Both the position numbers and the translations under genes were made by a program. Shown here in pieces: positions 24,757 to 33,055 of a stretch of DNA of 64,000 bases. Each line of letters starts with the position of its first letter. Positions within the stretch are counted from its first letter, which is position 1. The notes under the pieces are model-generated. The model was not told the DNA's origin. It saw only the letters and a list, made by a program, of their open reading frames with translations, and did not search any database. This DNA comes from Stenotrophomonas rhizophila (GTDB lineage: Bacteria; Pseudomonadota; Gammaproteobacteria; Xanthomonadales; Xanthomonadaceae): positions 392,541-456,540 of the forward strand of contig NZ_RCDC01000004.1 in assembly GCF_003651185.1 (NCBI RefSeq), in the 5' to 3' direction.

Positions 24757-27162
24757 ATGTTCAGAACCAGTCTTCACTACGTTGTTTTCCTGCTTGGCCT
24801 TGTTGCGGTGTGCTGGATCGGCGCGGGCTATGCCAGCACCAATCCGGTCGGTTTCGCGGTCGCCCTGCTGATCGCTATCTGCTACCTCGCCGGTGGCCTC
24901 GAGCTGTATCGCTACCGGCAGGCGACCGCCTCGCTCACGGCAGCCAGCACCAGTGCGGGCACCGCCAGCGCCGGGCTCGCCACCTGGCTGGGCCAGCTGC
25001 ATCCCAGCCTGCGCAACGCGGTGCGCCTGCGCGTGGAAGGCGAGCGCGTTGCCCTGCCCGGCCCGGTCCTGACCCCGTACCTGGTCGGGCTGCTGGTGCT
25101 GCTGGGCATGCTCGGCACCCTGCTCGGCATGATGGCGACGCTGCGCGGCACCGGACTGGCGCTGGAAAGCGCGACCGACCTGCAGGCCATCCGCGGCTCG
25201 CTGGGTGCGCCGGTGGAGGGCCTTGCGGTCGCCTTCGGCACCTCGATCGCCGGTGTCGCCACCTCCGCGATGCTGGGCCTGCTCTCGGCCCTGTGCCGGC
25301 GTGAACGTCTGGAAGCGGTGCAGCGGCTGGACGTGGAGATCGCCACCACCCTGCACACGCATTCGCAATCCTGGCAGCGCAATGAAGCCTTCCGTTTGCT
25401 GCAGCAACAGGCCGAACTGATGCCGGCGCTGGTGGATCGGCTGCAGGCCATGACCACCGCGATCGAGCAGCAAAGCAGCGCCTCGGGTGACCGCCTGCTG
25501 GCTAACCAGCAGCGTTTCCATGCCAAGGCGGACGAGGAATATGCCCGCCTGACTGCGGCCATCGAACAATCGCTCAAGGCCAGCGTCGCCGAGAGCGCAC
25601 GTGCGGTCGGTGCGGCCTTGCAGCCGGTGATGGACACCACGCTCGCCGGCATCGCGCGTGCCAACGCCACCATGCACGAAACGGTGACCGATGCGGTGCA
25701 GCGCCAGTTGGCCGGTTTGACTCAGGGTTTCGATGCCAGCCGTGCCGCCACCGCCGCGTCCTGGCAAGCCGCGCTGGACAGCCAGCAGCAAACCAATACC
25801 GCCCTGACCACCGACCTGCGCGCCGCGCTGGACGGGTTCACCGCGCAGCATGATCAACGCGCACTTGGCCTGCTCGATGCGGTCTCCGCGAAGCTGGTCA
25901 GCACCGCTGACGGTTGGCAGGCGGCACAGTCCGAACAGCAGCAGACCAATGAAGCCATGGCGACCGAGCTGCGCAGTGCACTGGCCCAGTTCGCCGAGCA
26001 GCATGGCGAGCGCTCCAGCGCGTTGCTTGAAGCCGTCTCGACCGAGCTCAACGCGACCGCGCAGCGCTGGCAGGAGGCTCAGGCTGCGCAGCAGCAGACC
26101 CATGCCGCGCTGACTGCCGATCTGCGCAGCGCACTGTCCAGCTTCACCGACACACATGACGCCCGGGCCACCGGCCTGATCGACGCGGTCGGCAGCCGCA
26201 TGGAGGCCACCACCGCGCAGATCGCCGAGGCATGGCAGCACGCCCTCGCGCGCCAGGATGCCGCTGCGACCGCACTGAGCGAGCGCCACCAGCACGCGCT
26301 GGATGCCGCCGCCGCGACGCTGCAGGCGCAGGCGGTCTCGCTCGGCGAGGCGATGCAGCACTCACATACCCAGCTGCAGGACGCACTGGAAGCGCGCGAT
26401 CAACAGCGCCTGAGCGTGTGGACCGATGCCTTCACCGGCATGAGCGCCAGCCTCGGCGAACGCTGGGAGCAGACCGGCGCCAGCGTGGCCAGCCGTCAGC
26501 AGGAGATCTGCGACACCCTCGCCCGCACCGCCAACGACATCACCCAGCAGGCCCAGGCGCACGCCAGCGAGACGATCAGCGAAATCTCGCGGCTGGTGCA
26601 GGCCGCTTCGGAAGCGCCCAAGGCCGCGGCCGATGTCGTTGCCGAGCTGCGCAGCAAACTCTCCGACAGCCTGGTCCGCGACACCGCCACGCTGGAAGAA
26701 CGCAGCCGTCTGCTGGCGACCGTGGAAACCCTGCTGGATGCGGTCAACCACGCTGCCAACGAGCAGCGCGTCGCCGTCGATGCACTGGTATCGACCTCGG
26801 CCGAACTGCTGGACCGGGTTGGCACCCGCTTCACCGATCACATCGAAGCTGAGACCGGCAAGCTGGGCAGCGTGGCCGCGCAGGTCACCGGCAGCGCGGT
26901 GGAAGTCGCGAGCCTGGCCGATGCGCTGGGCAGCGCCGTGCAGTCCTTCGGGACGGCCAGCGACGGCCTCAACGAGCGGTTGGCCCAGATCGCCGCCTCG
27001 CTGGACGGCTCGCTGGCACGCAGTGACGAGCAGCTCGCCTACTACGTTGCCCAGGCGCGTGAGGTGATCGACCTCAGCGTGCTCTCGCAGAAGCAGATCA
27101 TCGATGAGCTGCATCAGCTGGCCGGCCGCCGCAGCAGCAAGGCCGGAGCCGCCTCGGCATGA
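24757..27162 (+). CDS. DUF802 protein: MotA/ExbB/ZorA-like channel with long cytoplasmic tail
   Basis: In this 801-residue protein, membrane helices lie near 7-26, 31-49, 107-128 and 157-178. The last two carry the proton-channel pattern LLGMLGTLLGMMATLRGTG and VEGLAVAFGTSIAGVATS, as in MotA/TolQ/ExbB and ZorA. Residues of about 185-801 form a highly helical Gln/Ala-rich tail containing three 51-residue repeats and ending RRSSKAGAAS. The C-terminal DUF802 portion is in this tail. The stop overlaps the start of the OmpA-like gene by four bases, so channel and partner are probably made in coupled amounts. The likely role is the ring-forming half of an ion-driven stator. Function is unknown. Confidence 0.8.
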   Translation: MFRTSLHYVVFLLGLVAVCWIGAGYASTNPVGFAVALLIAICYLAGGLELYRYRQATASLTAASTSAGTASAGLATWLGQLHPSLRNAVRLRVEGERVALPGPVLTPYLVGLLVLLGMLGTLLGMMATLRGTGLALESATDLQAIRGSLGAPVEGLAVAFGTSIAGVATSAMLGLLSALCRRERLEAVQRLDVEIATTLHTHSQSWQRNEAFRLLQQQAELMPALVDRLQAMTTAIEQQSSASGDRLLANQQRFHAKADEEYARLTAAIEQSLKASVAESARAVGAALQPVMDTTLAGIARANATMHETVTDAVQRQLAGLTQGFDASRAATAASWQAALDSQQQTNTALTTDLRAALDGFTAQHDQRALGLLDAVSAKLVSTADGWQAAQSEQQQTNEAMATELRSALAQFAEQHGERSSALLEAVSTELNATAQRWQEAQAAQQQTHAALTADLRSALSSFTDTHDARATGLIDAVGSRMEATTAQIAEAWQHALARQDAAATALSERHQHALDAAAATLQAQAVSLGEAMQHSHTQLQDALEARDQQRLSVWTDAFTGMSASLGERWEQTGASVASRQQEICDTLARTANDITQQAQAHASETISEISRLVQAASEAPKAAADVVAELRSKLSDSLVRDTATLEERSRLLATVETLLDAVNHAANEQRVAVDALVSTSAELLDRVGTRFTDHIEAETGKLGSVAAQVTGSAVEVASLADALGSAVQSFGTASDGLNERLAQIAASLDGSLARSDEQLAYYVAQAREVIDLSVLSQKQIIDELHQLAGRRSSKAGAASA
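25762..26220 (+). repeat. three 153-bp tandem repeats in the DUF802 tail
   Basis: Tryptophan codons mark the repeat starts at 25762, 25915 and 26068, exactly 153 bases apart. Each 51-residue unit reads approximately WQ-A--QQQT--A---LR-AL--F---H--R---L--AVS. The copies have diverged at the DNA level, so the duplication is old. The repeat probably sets the length of a coiled-coil rod. Confidence 0.85.
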
Positions 27163-27806
27163 GCGACGAGATCGAAGTCGAGGCCGACGGAGGTGCGCCG
27201 ATCTGGGCCGCGTTCGGCGACCTGATGTCGGTGCTGCTCGGTGCGTTCGTGCTGATCCTGGTCGGCGTGGTCGCGCTGCAGCTGGAGCTGACCCATCGCC
27301 TGGATGAAGAGGTCAAGCAGCGCCAGGCCGAAGTGCAGCGCCGCCAGACGCTGGAGCAGGCCTTGGCCGGCCCGCTCGCGGCCGGGCGTGTGACGCTGGT
27401 GGATGGCCGCATCGGCATCCGCGGCAATGTGCTGTTCGCGTTGAACTCGGACCAGCTGCAGCCGGAAGGTGCCGACGTCCTCAAGAGTCTGGCCGGGCCG
27501 TTGAAAGGCTATCTGGCCTCGCGCGAGGAAATCCTCATGGTCAGCGGCTTCACCGACGACCAGCAGGTGCGCGACGGCAACTGGCGTTTCGCCGACAACT
27601 GGGAACTCTCCGCCGAGCGTGCACTGACCGTGACCCGTACCCTCATCGCCGAGGGCGTGCCGTCCGATGCGGTGTTTGCCGCGGCGTTTGGCTCGGAGCA
27701 GCCGGTGAGTTCCAACGCCGACGAAGACGGCCGCGCCAAGAACCGCCGCGTCGAAATCGCCCCGATCCCGAAACCCAAGGCGAGCAAGGCCGCGGATGCC
27801 CCGTAA
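27159..27806 (+). CDS. MotB/ZorB-like OmpA-domain protein
   Basis: The 215-residue protein has a short acidic N-terminus and one membrane helix (about 16-40) with Asp21 in PIWAAFGDLMSVLLGAF, the place of the proton-carrying Asp of MotB and ZorB. A coiled linker (HRLDEEVKQRQAEVQRRQ) leads to a C-terminal OmpA-like peptidoglycan-binding domain (LFALNSDQL, SGFTDDQQV, NWELSAERALTVTRTL, AKNRRVEI). It should anchor to the cell wall while the helix sits in the DUF802 channel. It overlaps its neighbours by 4 and 11 bases. Confidence 0.88.
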   Translation: MSDEIEVEADGGAPIWAAFGDLMSVLLGAFVLILVGVVALQLELTHRLDEEVKQRQAEVQRRQTLEQALAGPLAAGRVTLVDGRIGIRGNVLFALNSDQLQPEGADVLKSLAGPLKGYLASREEILMVSGFTDDQQVRDGNWRFADNWELSAERALTVTRTLIAEGVPSDAVFAAAFGSEQPVSSNADEDGRAKNRRVEIAPIPKPKASKAADAP

Positions 27807-28401
27807 CCCTGTCGCAACCGCTGAGATTCTCGAGAACTGGCGGGCGGACAAGCTCGACCAGATCGACCGCACGCGCTTTGCCGTGATCGAGGCGTTGCAT
27901 GCCCGCGCGCAGGCGCATGACGGCGAGGTGCAGGCGCTGTTGCAGGCCAGGCTGGATGCGTTGATGGCGAGCTATAGGGAGCGGATTGCCCAGGCATCGA
28001 CAGCGGTGCGATCCGCGCCGGGCCCGTCAGCCGGGCGCATCGGCCTGCAGGCGCTGGTCACGGAACTGACCGGGCAGCACAGTGCTGCGTATCCGGAATT
28101 GCCGGTGCTGGGCGAGGTCCGTGCGACGTGGGCCAGGCTTCGCAATGCCAGCCAGCTCAAGGAATCACTGGCCCAGATGCCCACCAATGGTGGGCCGTTG
28201 AACTCCGGTGTACTGGTCCATCGCGCGCTGACGCTGATGAAAGAGACCTCGCCCGGCTACCTGACGCATTTCATGGCGTACCTGGACGCGCTGTCGGGCA
28301 TGGAACACCTGCATCAGTGGGGCGTGCTCGTGGCAACCCCGAAGGTGGTGCCGCGGGGGGCGAAGCCGCGGCGGCCGCGTGCGGGTAAGGCGCCTAGCTG
28401 A
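27796..28401 (+). CDS. DUF2894 family protein, last gene of motor-like cluster
   Basis: The 201-residue helical protein has no membrane segment. Its N-terminal part is a long amphipathic helix (RADKLDQIDRTRFAVIEALHARAQ), the middle contains ELTGQHSAAYPELPVLGEV, and the conserved-looking end is SGVLVHRALTLMKETSPGYLTHFMAYLDAL, followed by a basic tail. It matches DUF2894, known from the same cluster type. The 11-base overlap with the OmpA-like gene indicates coupled translation. The function is unknown. Confidence 0.8.
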   Translation: MPRNPVATAEILENWRADKLDQIDRTRFAVIEALHARAQAHDGEVQALLQARLDALMASYRERIAQASTAVRSAPGPSAGRIGLQALVTELTGQHSAAYPELPVLGEVRATWARLRNASQLKESLAQMPTNGGPLNSGVLVHRALTLMKETSPGYLTHFMAYLDALSGMEHLHQWGVLVATPKVVPRGAKPRRPRAGKAPS

Positions 28402-28412
28402 TCGTCAGGGTC

Positions 28413-28610
28413 ACGCGACAGACCCGCATCACGCGCCACTTTACTCATGCCTTGCGCGCGCGCGATCTCCCCAAGCGCCTTGGCGATGAACGCCGCATCG
28501 CCGTCACTTTCGATGATGCAAGCATCGAGATACGCCGCCATCTCGTCGGGTGTTCGCAGGTGCTCGGCCACATCAAATGTCTCCAAGCGCGTTTTCTTGT
28601 TCATTGCCAT
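28413..28610 (-). pseudogene. truncated HigA-type addiction-module antidote gene
   Basis: Starting at an ATG at 28610, the frame reads MAMNKKTRLETFDVAEHLRT and continues through MAAYLDACIIESDGDAAFIA and ALGEIARAQGMSKVARDAGLSR. This is the beginning of the probable addiction-module antidote family (helix-turn-helix, XRE-like). The family normally continues with ESLYKAL and about 25 more residues. Here the frame instead runs into non-homologous sequence overlapping the end of the DUF2894 gene. No toxin gene is visible upstream in 28611-28850, so this looks like a decayed remnant. Confidence 0.65.
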
Positions 28611-28819
28611 GGCATCTGTACTCCGAACCATTCGGGGCTATTGTCTTTTGTAGCCCACCGGCTACAACTCGTCCAAGCGCCCTGGGTAGGGTCCGCGCGG
28701 GCGCTCGGTCAACACGCATTTTGAACGAGGCAGGCATTCAACGCTGCAAACATGAATACGCCGTTCCAGCAATCTCATTCCAGCCCCCTTGCCCCCGCCA
28801 ATCTTGGATGGTAGTTTCG

Positions 28820-28836
28820 TAATTACAGCGTAATTA
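28820..28836. promoter_or_regulatory. inverted repeat upstream of mdcA, candidate operator
   Basis: TAATTAC-AGC-GTAATTA is a perfect 7-base inverted repeat with a 3-base spacer, in an AT-rich patch ending 14 bases before the mdcA start. Its size and symmetry suit a GntR-family dimer. The GntR gene at the far end of the operon is the obvious candidate binder. The sequence was seen directly; its role is inferred. Confidence 0.55.
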
Positions 28837-28850
28837 TGTAGAGGCAGCAG

Positions 28851-30494
28851 ATGGCTCGAGACTGGAACACGCTTGCGGACCGCCGCCAGGCACGGCTGCA
28901 GCGGGCCACCGATGCCGGCCTTGGGCGCCTGGTGCCGCATGCCGAGGTCCCACAGCTCCTGCACACCGTGCTGGAACCCGGCGACCGGGTCTGCCTGGAG
29001 GGCAACAACCAGAAGCAAGCCGATTTCCTGGCCGAGTGCCTGGCCCAGCTCGATCCGGCGCAGGTCCACGGCCTGCACATGGTCCAGTCCGTGCTGTCCC
29101 TGCCCTCGCACCTGGATGTCTTCGAGCGCGGCATCGCCCAGCGCCTGGACTTCTCGTTCTCCGGCCCGCAGAGCGGCCGGCTCGCCAATCTGGTTGCCGA
29201 AGGCCGGATCGAGATCGGGGCGATCCACACCTATCTCGAACTGTTCGGCCGCTACTTCATCGATCTGACCCCGCAGGTCGCGCTGATCGCCGCCCAGGCC
29301 GCCGACCGTCACGGCAATCTCTACACCGGCCCCAACACCGAAGACACCCCCGTGATCGTCGAGGCCACCGCGTTCCGTGGCGGCATCGTGATCGCGCAGG
29401 TCAACGAAATCGTCGACACCCTCCCCCGCGTCGATATCCCGGCCGATTGGGTCAACTTCGTCACCGAGGCGCCGCGCCCGAACTACATCGAGCCGCTGTT
29501 CACCCGCGACCCGGCACAGATCTCCGAGATCCATGTGCTGATGGCGATGATGGCCATCAAGGGCATCTACGCCGAGTACGGTGTGCAGCGCCTCAACCAC
29601 GGCATCGGCTTCGATACCGCCGCGATCGAGCTGCTGCTGCCGACCTATGCCGAATCGCTGGGCCTGAAGGGCAAGATCGGCACGCACTGGGCGCTCAATC
29701 CGCACCCCGCGCTGATCCCGGCGATCGAATCCGGCTTCGTGCAGTCGGTGCACTCGTTCGGCTCGGAGCTGGGCATGGAGCGCTACATCGAAGCGCGCTC
29801 GGATGTGTTCTTCACCGGCAGCGACGGCAGCATGCGCTCCAACCGCGCGTTCTCGCAGACCGCCGGGCTGTACGCCTGCGACATGTTCATCGGTTCCACC
29901 CTGCAGATCGATCTGCAGGGCAACAGTTCCACCGCTACCCGCGACCGCATCGCCGGCTTCGGCGGCGCGCCCAACATGGGCTCGGATGCCCGCGGTCGCC
30001 GCCATGCCAGCCCGGCCTGGCTGAAGGCGGGCCAGGAAGCGGCACTGCCCGGTCAGATGCCGCGCGGTCGCAAGCTGGTGGTGCAGATGGTGGAGACGTT
30101 CCGCGAGCACATGGCGCCGGCCTTCGTCGACCGTCTTGATGCCTGGGAGCTGGCCGAGCGCGCCAAGATGCCGCTGCCGCCGGTGATGATCTACGGCGAT
30201 GACGTCACCCACGTGCTGACCGAAGAAGGCATCGCCAATCTGCTGCTGTGTCGCAGCCCTGAGGAACGCGAACAGGCGATCCGCGGCGTGGCCGGCTACA
30301 CCGCGGTCGGCCTGGGCCGTGACCGCGCGATGGTCGAGAACCTGCGCGACCGCGGCATCATCCGCCGCCCCGAAGACCTCGGCATCCGCACCCGCGATGC
30401 CAGCCGCGATCTGCTCGCCGCGCGCTCGGTCAAGGATCTCGTGCGTTGGTCCGGTGGGTTGTACAACCCGCCCAAACGCTTCCGCAACTGGTAA
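28851..30494 (+). CDS. mdcA: malonate decarboxylase, alpha subunit
   Basis: The 547-residue cytoplasmic protein moves malonate onto the carrier protein by exchanging acetyl for malonyl on the thiol of the prosthetic group (acetyl-S-ACP:malonate ACP transferase). Recognisable blocks are VLEPGDRVCLEGNNQKQADF, GNLYTGPNTEDTPVIVEATAF, LNHGIGFDTAAIELLLPTYA and GFGGAPNMGSDARGRRHASP. Length is normal for the family. A GAGGCAGCAG ribosome site precedes the ATG. This is the first gene of a seven-gene mdc operon. Confidence 0.96.
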   Translation: MARDWNTLADRRQARLQRATDAGLGRLVPHAEVPQLLHTVLEPGDRVCLEGNNQKQADFLAECLAQLDPAQVHGLHMVQSVLSLPSHLDVFERGIAQRLDFSFSGPQSGRLANLVAEGRIEIGAIHTYLELFGRYFIDLTPQVALIAAQAADRHGNLYTGPNTEDTPVIVEATAFRGGIVIAQVNEIVDTLPRVDIPADWVNFVTEAPRPNYIEPLFTRDPAQISEIHVLMAMMAIKGIYAEYGVQRLNHGIGFDTAAIELLLPTYAESLGLKGKIGTHWALNPHPALIPAIESGFVQSVHSFGSELGMERYIEARSDVFFTGSDGSMRSNRAFSQTAGLYACDMFIGSTLQIDLQGNSSTATRDRIAGFGGAPNMGSDARGRRHASPAWLKAGQEAALPGQMPRGRKLVVQMVETFREHMAPAFVDRLDAWELAERAKMPLPPVMIYGDDVTHVLTEEGIANLLLCRSPEEREQAIRGVAGYTAVGLGRDRAMVENLRDRGIIRRPEDLGIRTRDASRDLLAARSVKDLVRWSGGLYNPPKRFRNW

Positions 30495-30504
30495 GGGGCA
30501 CGCC

Positions 30505-30825
30505 ATGGAAACCCTGCGTTATCGCTTCCCCGGGCAGCACGATCTCACCGAGCGCGATCACCACGCGCTGGTCGGCGTGGTCGCCTCGGGCAATCTGGAA
30601 GTGCTGATCGAACCCACCCCACTGGACGGCGCAATGGAGATCGAGGTGATCACCTCGGCCACCGGCTTCGACACCATCTGGCAGGCCGTGCTGGCCGATT
30701 TTGCCGCCCGCCACCCGCTGCGCAATGTGCGGTTGTCGATCAACGATGCCGGTGCGACCCCGGCGGTGGTCAGCCTGCGGTTGCAGCAGGCGCTGGAAAC
30801 TCTGCAGGAAGGAGACGCCGCGTGA
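30505..30825 (+). CDS. mdcC: malonate decarboxylase acyl carrier protein (delta subunit)
   Basis: The 106-residue carrier protein is expected to bear 2'-(5''-phosphoribosyl)-3'-dephospho-CoA on a serine. The segment VGVVASGNLEVLIEP places Ser28 in the position of the modified Ser of Klebsiella MdcC. The ATG at 30505 follows TAAGGGG. The frame is open further upstream, but inside mdcA. Its TGA overlaps the GTG start of mdcD. It depends on MdcB and MdcG, both encoded downstream, for the prosthetic group. Confidence 0.93.
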   Translation: METLRYRFPGQHDLTERDHHALVGVVASGNLEVLIEPTPLDGAMEIEVITSATGFDTIWQAVLADFAARHPLRNVRLSINDAGATPAVVSLRLQQALETLQEGDAA

Positions 30826-31718
30826 GCAGTCACAGCTTTTACGAGGCCGATGCCCGCGAGCGTATCCACGGCCTGCTCGATGCCGGCAGCTTCAGCGAGT
30901 TCGTCGGCCCGGCCCGCCGCATCATCAGCCCGCACCTGGCCCAGCTGGATCAGCCGGGCGCGTTCGATGACGGCATCGTGGTCGGCACGGGCAGTTTGGA
31001 CGGTCGCAGCGTGCTGATCGCCGCGCAGCAGGGCCAATTCATGGGCGGCGGCGTGGGCGAAGTGCACGGCGCCAAGCTCACCGGCCTGCTGGAGCGTGCC
31101 GTTGCGGTGCGTCCAGAGGCGGTGCTGCTGCTGCTCGACAGTGGTGGCGTGCGCCTGCATGAGGCCAACGCCGGCCTGATCGCCATTTCCGAAATCATGC
31201 GTGCGGTGCTGGCCACGCGCGCCGCCGGGATTCCGGTGTTCGCGCTGATCGGCAGCGGCAACGGTGCGTTCGGTGGCATGGGTATCGTCGCCCGCTGCTG
31301 CACGGCGGTAGTGATGTCCGAAGAGGGTCGTCTCTCGCTGTCCGGCCCGGAAGTGATCGAGACCGTGCGCGGCGTGGAGGAGTTCGACTCGCGCGACCGC
31401 GCCCTGGTCTGGCGCGTGACCGGGGGTAAACACCGCTACCTGATCGGCGACGCCGTGCAGCTGGTGCCCGACAGCATCGAGGCATTCGGTGATGCCGCAA
31501 CGGCGCTGATAGCCGCACACGTCGAGCCGCAGGATCCGCTGGACGCGATTGATCAGGCGCACGCCCGGCTTGCTGCGCGAATCACCACCTATGGCGGCTG
31601 CCGCGATGGCCTGGAGGTCTGGCGTCTGCAGGGCATTGCCGATGCCGAGCAGCTGCCGCTGCTGGAGACCGCTGACTTCCTTGACGCCGTCAAGGACCGG
31701 AGCCTGCCATGGAACTGA
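30822..31718 (+). CDS. mdcD: malonate decarboxylase, beta subunit
   Basis: The 298-residue protein has the crotonase/carboxyltransferase fold. With MdcE it decarboxylates malonyl-S-ACP to acetyl-S-ACP without biotin. Visible blocks include GTGSLDGRSVLIAAQQGQF, LLLLDSGGVRLHEANAGL, GSGNGAFGGMGIVARCC and LSLSGPEVIE. It starts with GTG at 30822 behind a GAAGGAG site, overlapping the mdcC stop by four bases. It overlaps mdcE by 10 bases, consistent with equimolar DE assembly. Confidence 0.95.
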   Translation: MSSHSFYEADARERIHGLLDAGSFSEFVGPARRIISPHLAQLDQPGAFDDGIVVGTGSLDGRSVLIAAQQGQFMGGGVGEVHGAKLTGLLERAVAVRPEAVLLLLDSGGVRLHEANAGLIAISEIMRAVLATRAAGIPVFALIGSGNGAFGGMGIVARCCTAVVMSEEGRLSLSGPEVIETVRGVEEFDSRDRALVWRVTGGKHRYLIGDAVQLVPDSIEAFGDAATALIAAHVEPQDPLDAIDQAHARLAARITTYGGCRDGLEVWRLQGIADAEQLPLLETADFLDAVKDRSLPWN

Positions 31719-32413
31719 CTTCCCTGCTCGATGCCCTGTTCCCGCTAGGCCACGCGGTCACCCGCAAGGACGATGTGCTGGGCGGCACCGCCACCACCGC
31801 CGCCGGCGAGGTCACTGTGATCGGCACCGCCAACAAGCTGGAGGTGGGCGTCGATCACGCACTGGCGCTGGCCGCCACCGTGCTGGCCAGCACCCGCGCA
31901 TATCCGCAGCGGCCGATCGTGATGCTGGTGGACACCGCCGGTCAGCGCCTGGCGCGCCGCGATGAAATGCTCGGCATCAACAGTTACTTCGCGCACCTGG
32001 CGCGCACGTTGGATCTGGCCCGCCGCCGCGGCGCGCCACTGGTCAGCCTGGTGTATGGCGAGTCCGTGAGCGGCGGCTTCCTGTCGTTCGGGCTGATGGC
32101 TGATCGCATCTTCGCCCTGCCCGAAGCGCAGGTGCGGGTGATGGATCTGCGCGCGATGGCCCGCGTCACCAAACAACCGCTGGAAAAACTGCAGGCACTG
32201 AGCCAAAGCTCGCCGGTGTTCGCGCCGGGGGTGGAGAACTACGTCAGCATGGGCGCCGTGGAGGCCATCTGGGAGGGCGACCTCGCGCAGGCGCTGGTGG
32301 ATGCGCTGCAGGCGCAGGTCATCGGCGATCAACGCCGCGAACGGGGCGCCGAGCGCGGTGGCCGCCGGTTGGCACGCGATGTCGCCGCTGCCGTGGCCGC
32401 AGGGGAGGCCTGA
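31709..32413 (+). CDS. mdcE: malonate decarboxylase, gamma subunit
   Basis: The 234-residue carboxyltransferase-fold partner of MdcD carries IVMLVDTAGQRLARRDEMLG, LVYGESVSGGFLSFGLMADR and VMDLRAMARVTK, all typical of the gamma subunit. The Gly-rich SVSGGF loop forms part of the active site shared with MdcD. Start and stop are tightly packed between mdcD (10-base overlap) and mdcG (3-base gap). Confidence 0.95.
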   Translation: MELTSLLDALFPLGHAVTRKDDVLGGTATTAAGEVTVIGTANKLEVGVDHALALAATVLASTRAYPQRPIVMLVDTAGQRLARRDEMLGINSYFAHLARTLDLARRRGAPLVSLVYGESVSGGFLSFGLMADRIFALPEAQVRVMDLRAMARVTKQPLEKLQALSQSSPVFAPGVENYVSMGAVEAIWEGDLAQALVDALQAQVIGDQRRERGAERGGRRLARDVAAAVAAGEA

Positions 32414-32416
32414 ACC

Positions 32417-33055
32417 ATGCGCCGCCACGACCTGGTCTGGCTTGCTCCGCAGGCACCGTGGCAGGTGCTGACCCCGGGCGCGGATGCGCGCCTGCGGGCG
32501 TGGGCCGAAGCACGCTTGCCCTTCGTCGTGGCGCGACGCGATCCGGTCACTGATGGCGATCAGCTGCGGCTGGGTGTGCCGTTGCCCTTGGCCGAGCGGC
32601 GCCAGCGGCTGTCGCTGCGGATCGAACGCACCCACGTGCAGCGCACCGCGCCGCCGCCGTTGCTGCCCGAGGTCGCCGAAGCACTGGCCGCCCCCTGGCG
32701 CGATGCGCTGCCTCCCTTGCTGGCCGACCTGCCCGAGCCCACCCCACCGCCCCGCGTGTTCGGCAGCTTCGCCTGGCAAAGCCTGACCGGCCTGCCGTAT
32801 CTGCACGCCGGCTCCGATCTGGACCTGCTGTGGCAGATCACCGAGCACACGCACGCCGCGGCGCTCACCGAACGCATGCGCCGCTGGGAACGCGAGCACG
32901 GCCTGCGCATCGATGGCGAGCTGCGTTTCCCCGGCGGGCGATGCGTAAGCTGGCGCGAGTACGCCGGCGGTGCCGCCCGCCTCCTCGTCAAATCGGATGA
33001 CGCCTGCTGGTTGTCCACACGCGATGCCCTGCTCACGCAGCCGGTGGCCGCATGA
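32417..33055 (+). CDS. mdcG: malonate decarboxylase holo-ACP synthase (phosphoribosyl-dephospho-CoA transferase)
   Basis: The 212-residue protein transfers the prosthetic group precursor made by MdcB onto apo-MdcC. The nucleotidyltransferase signature VFGSFAWQSLTG...HAGSDLDLLW near 112-136 contains the GS and DxD elements of the fold. It overlaps mdcB by four bases (ATGA). Confidence 0.93.
   Translation: MRRHDLVWLAPQAPWQVLTPGADARLRAWAEARLPFVVARRDPVTDGDQLRLGVPLPLAERRQRLSLRIERTHVQRTAPPPLLPEVAEALAAPWRDALPPLLADLPEPTPPPRVFGSFAWQSLTGLPYLHAGSDLDLLWQITEHTHAAALTERMRRWEREHGLRIDGELRFPGGRCVSWREYAGGAARLLVKSDDACWLSTRDALLTQPVAA

Noticed and set aside
24069..28401. A canonical Zorya defence locus
   Set aside because: Only ZorA-like and ZorB-like features are present; no SNF2 helicase (ZorD), HNH nuclease (ZorE) or ZorC was seen. 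The block may be a housekeeping relative.
28662..30506. Long minus-strand open frame opposite mdcA
   Set aside because: mdcA is unmistakable on the plus strand; the opposite translation has no family features.
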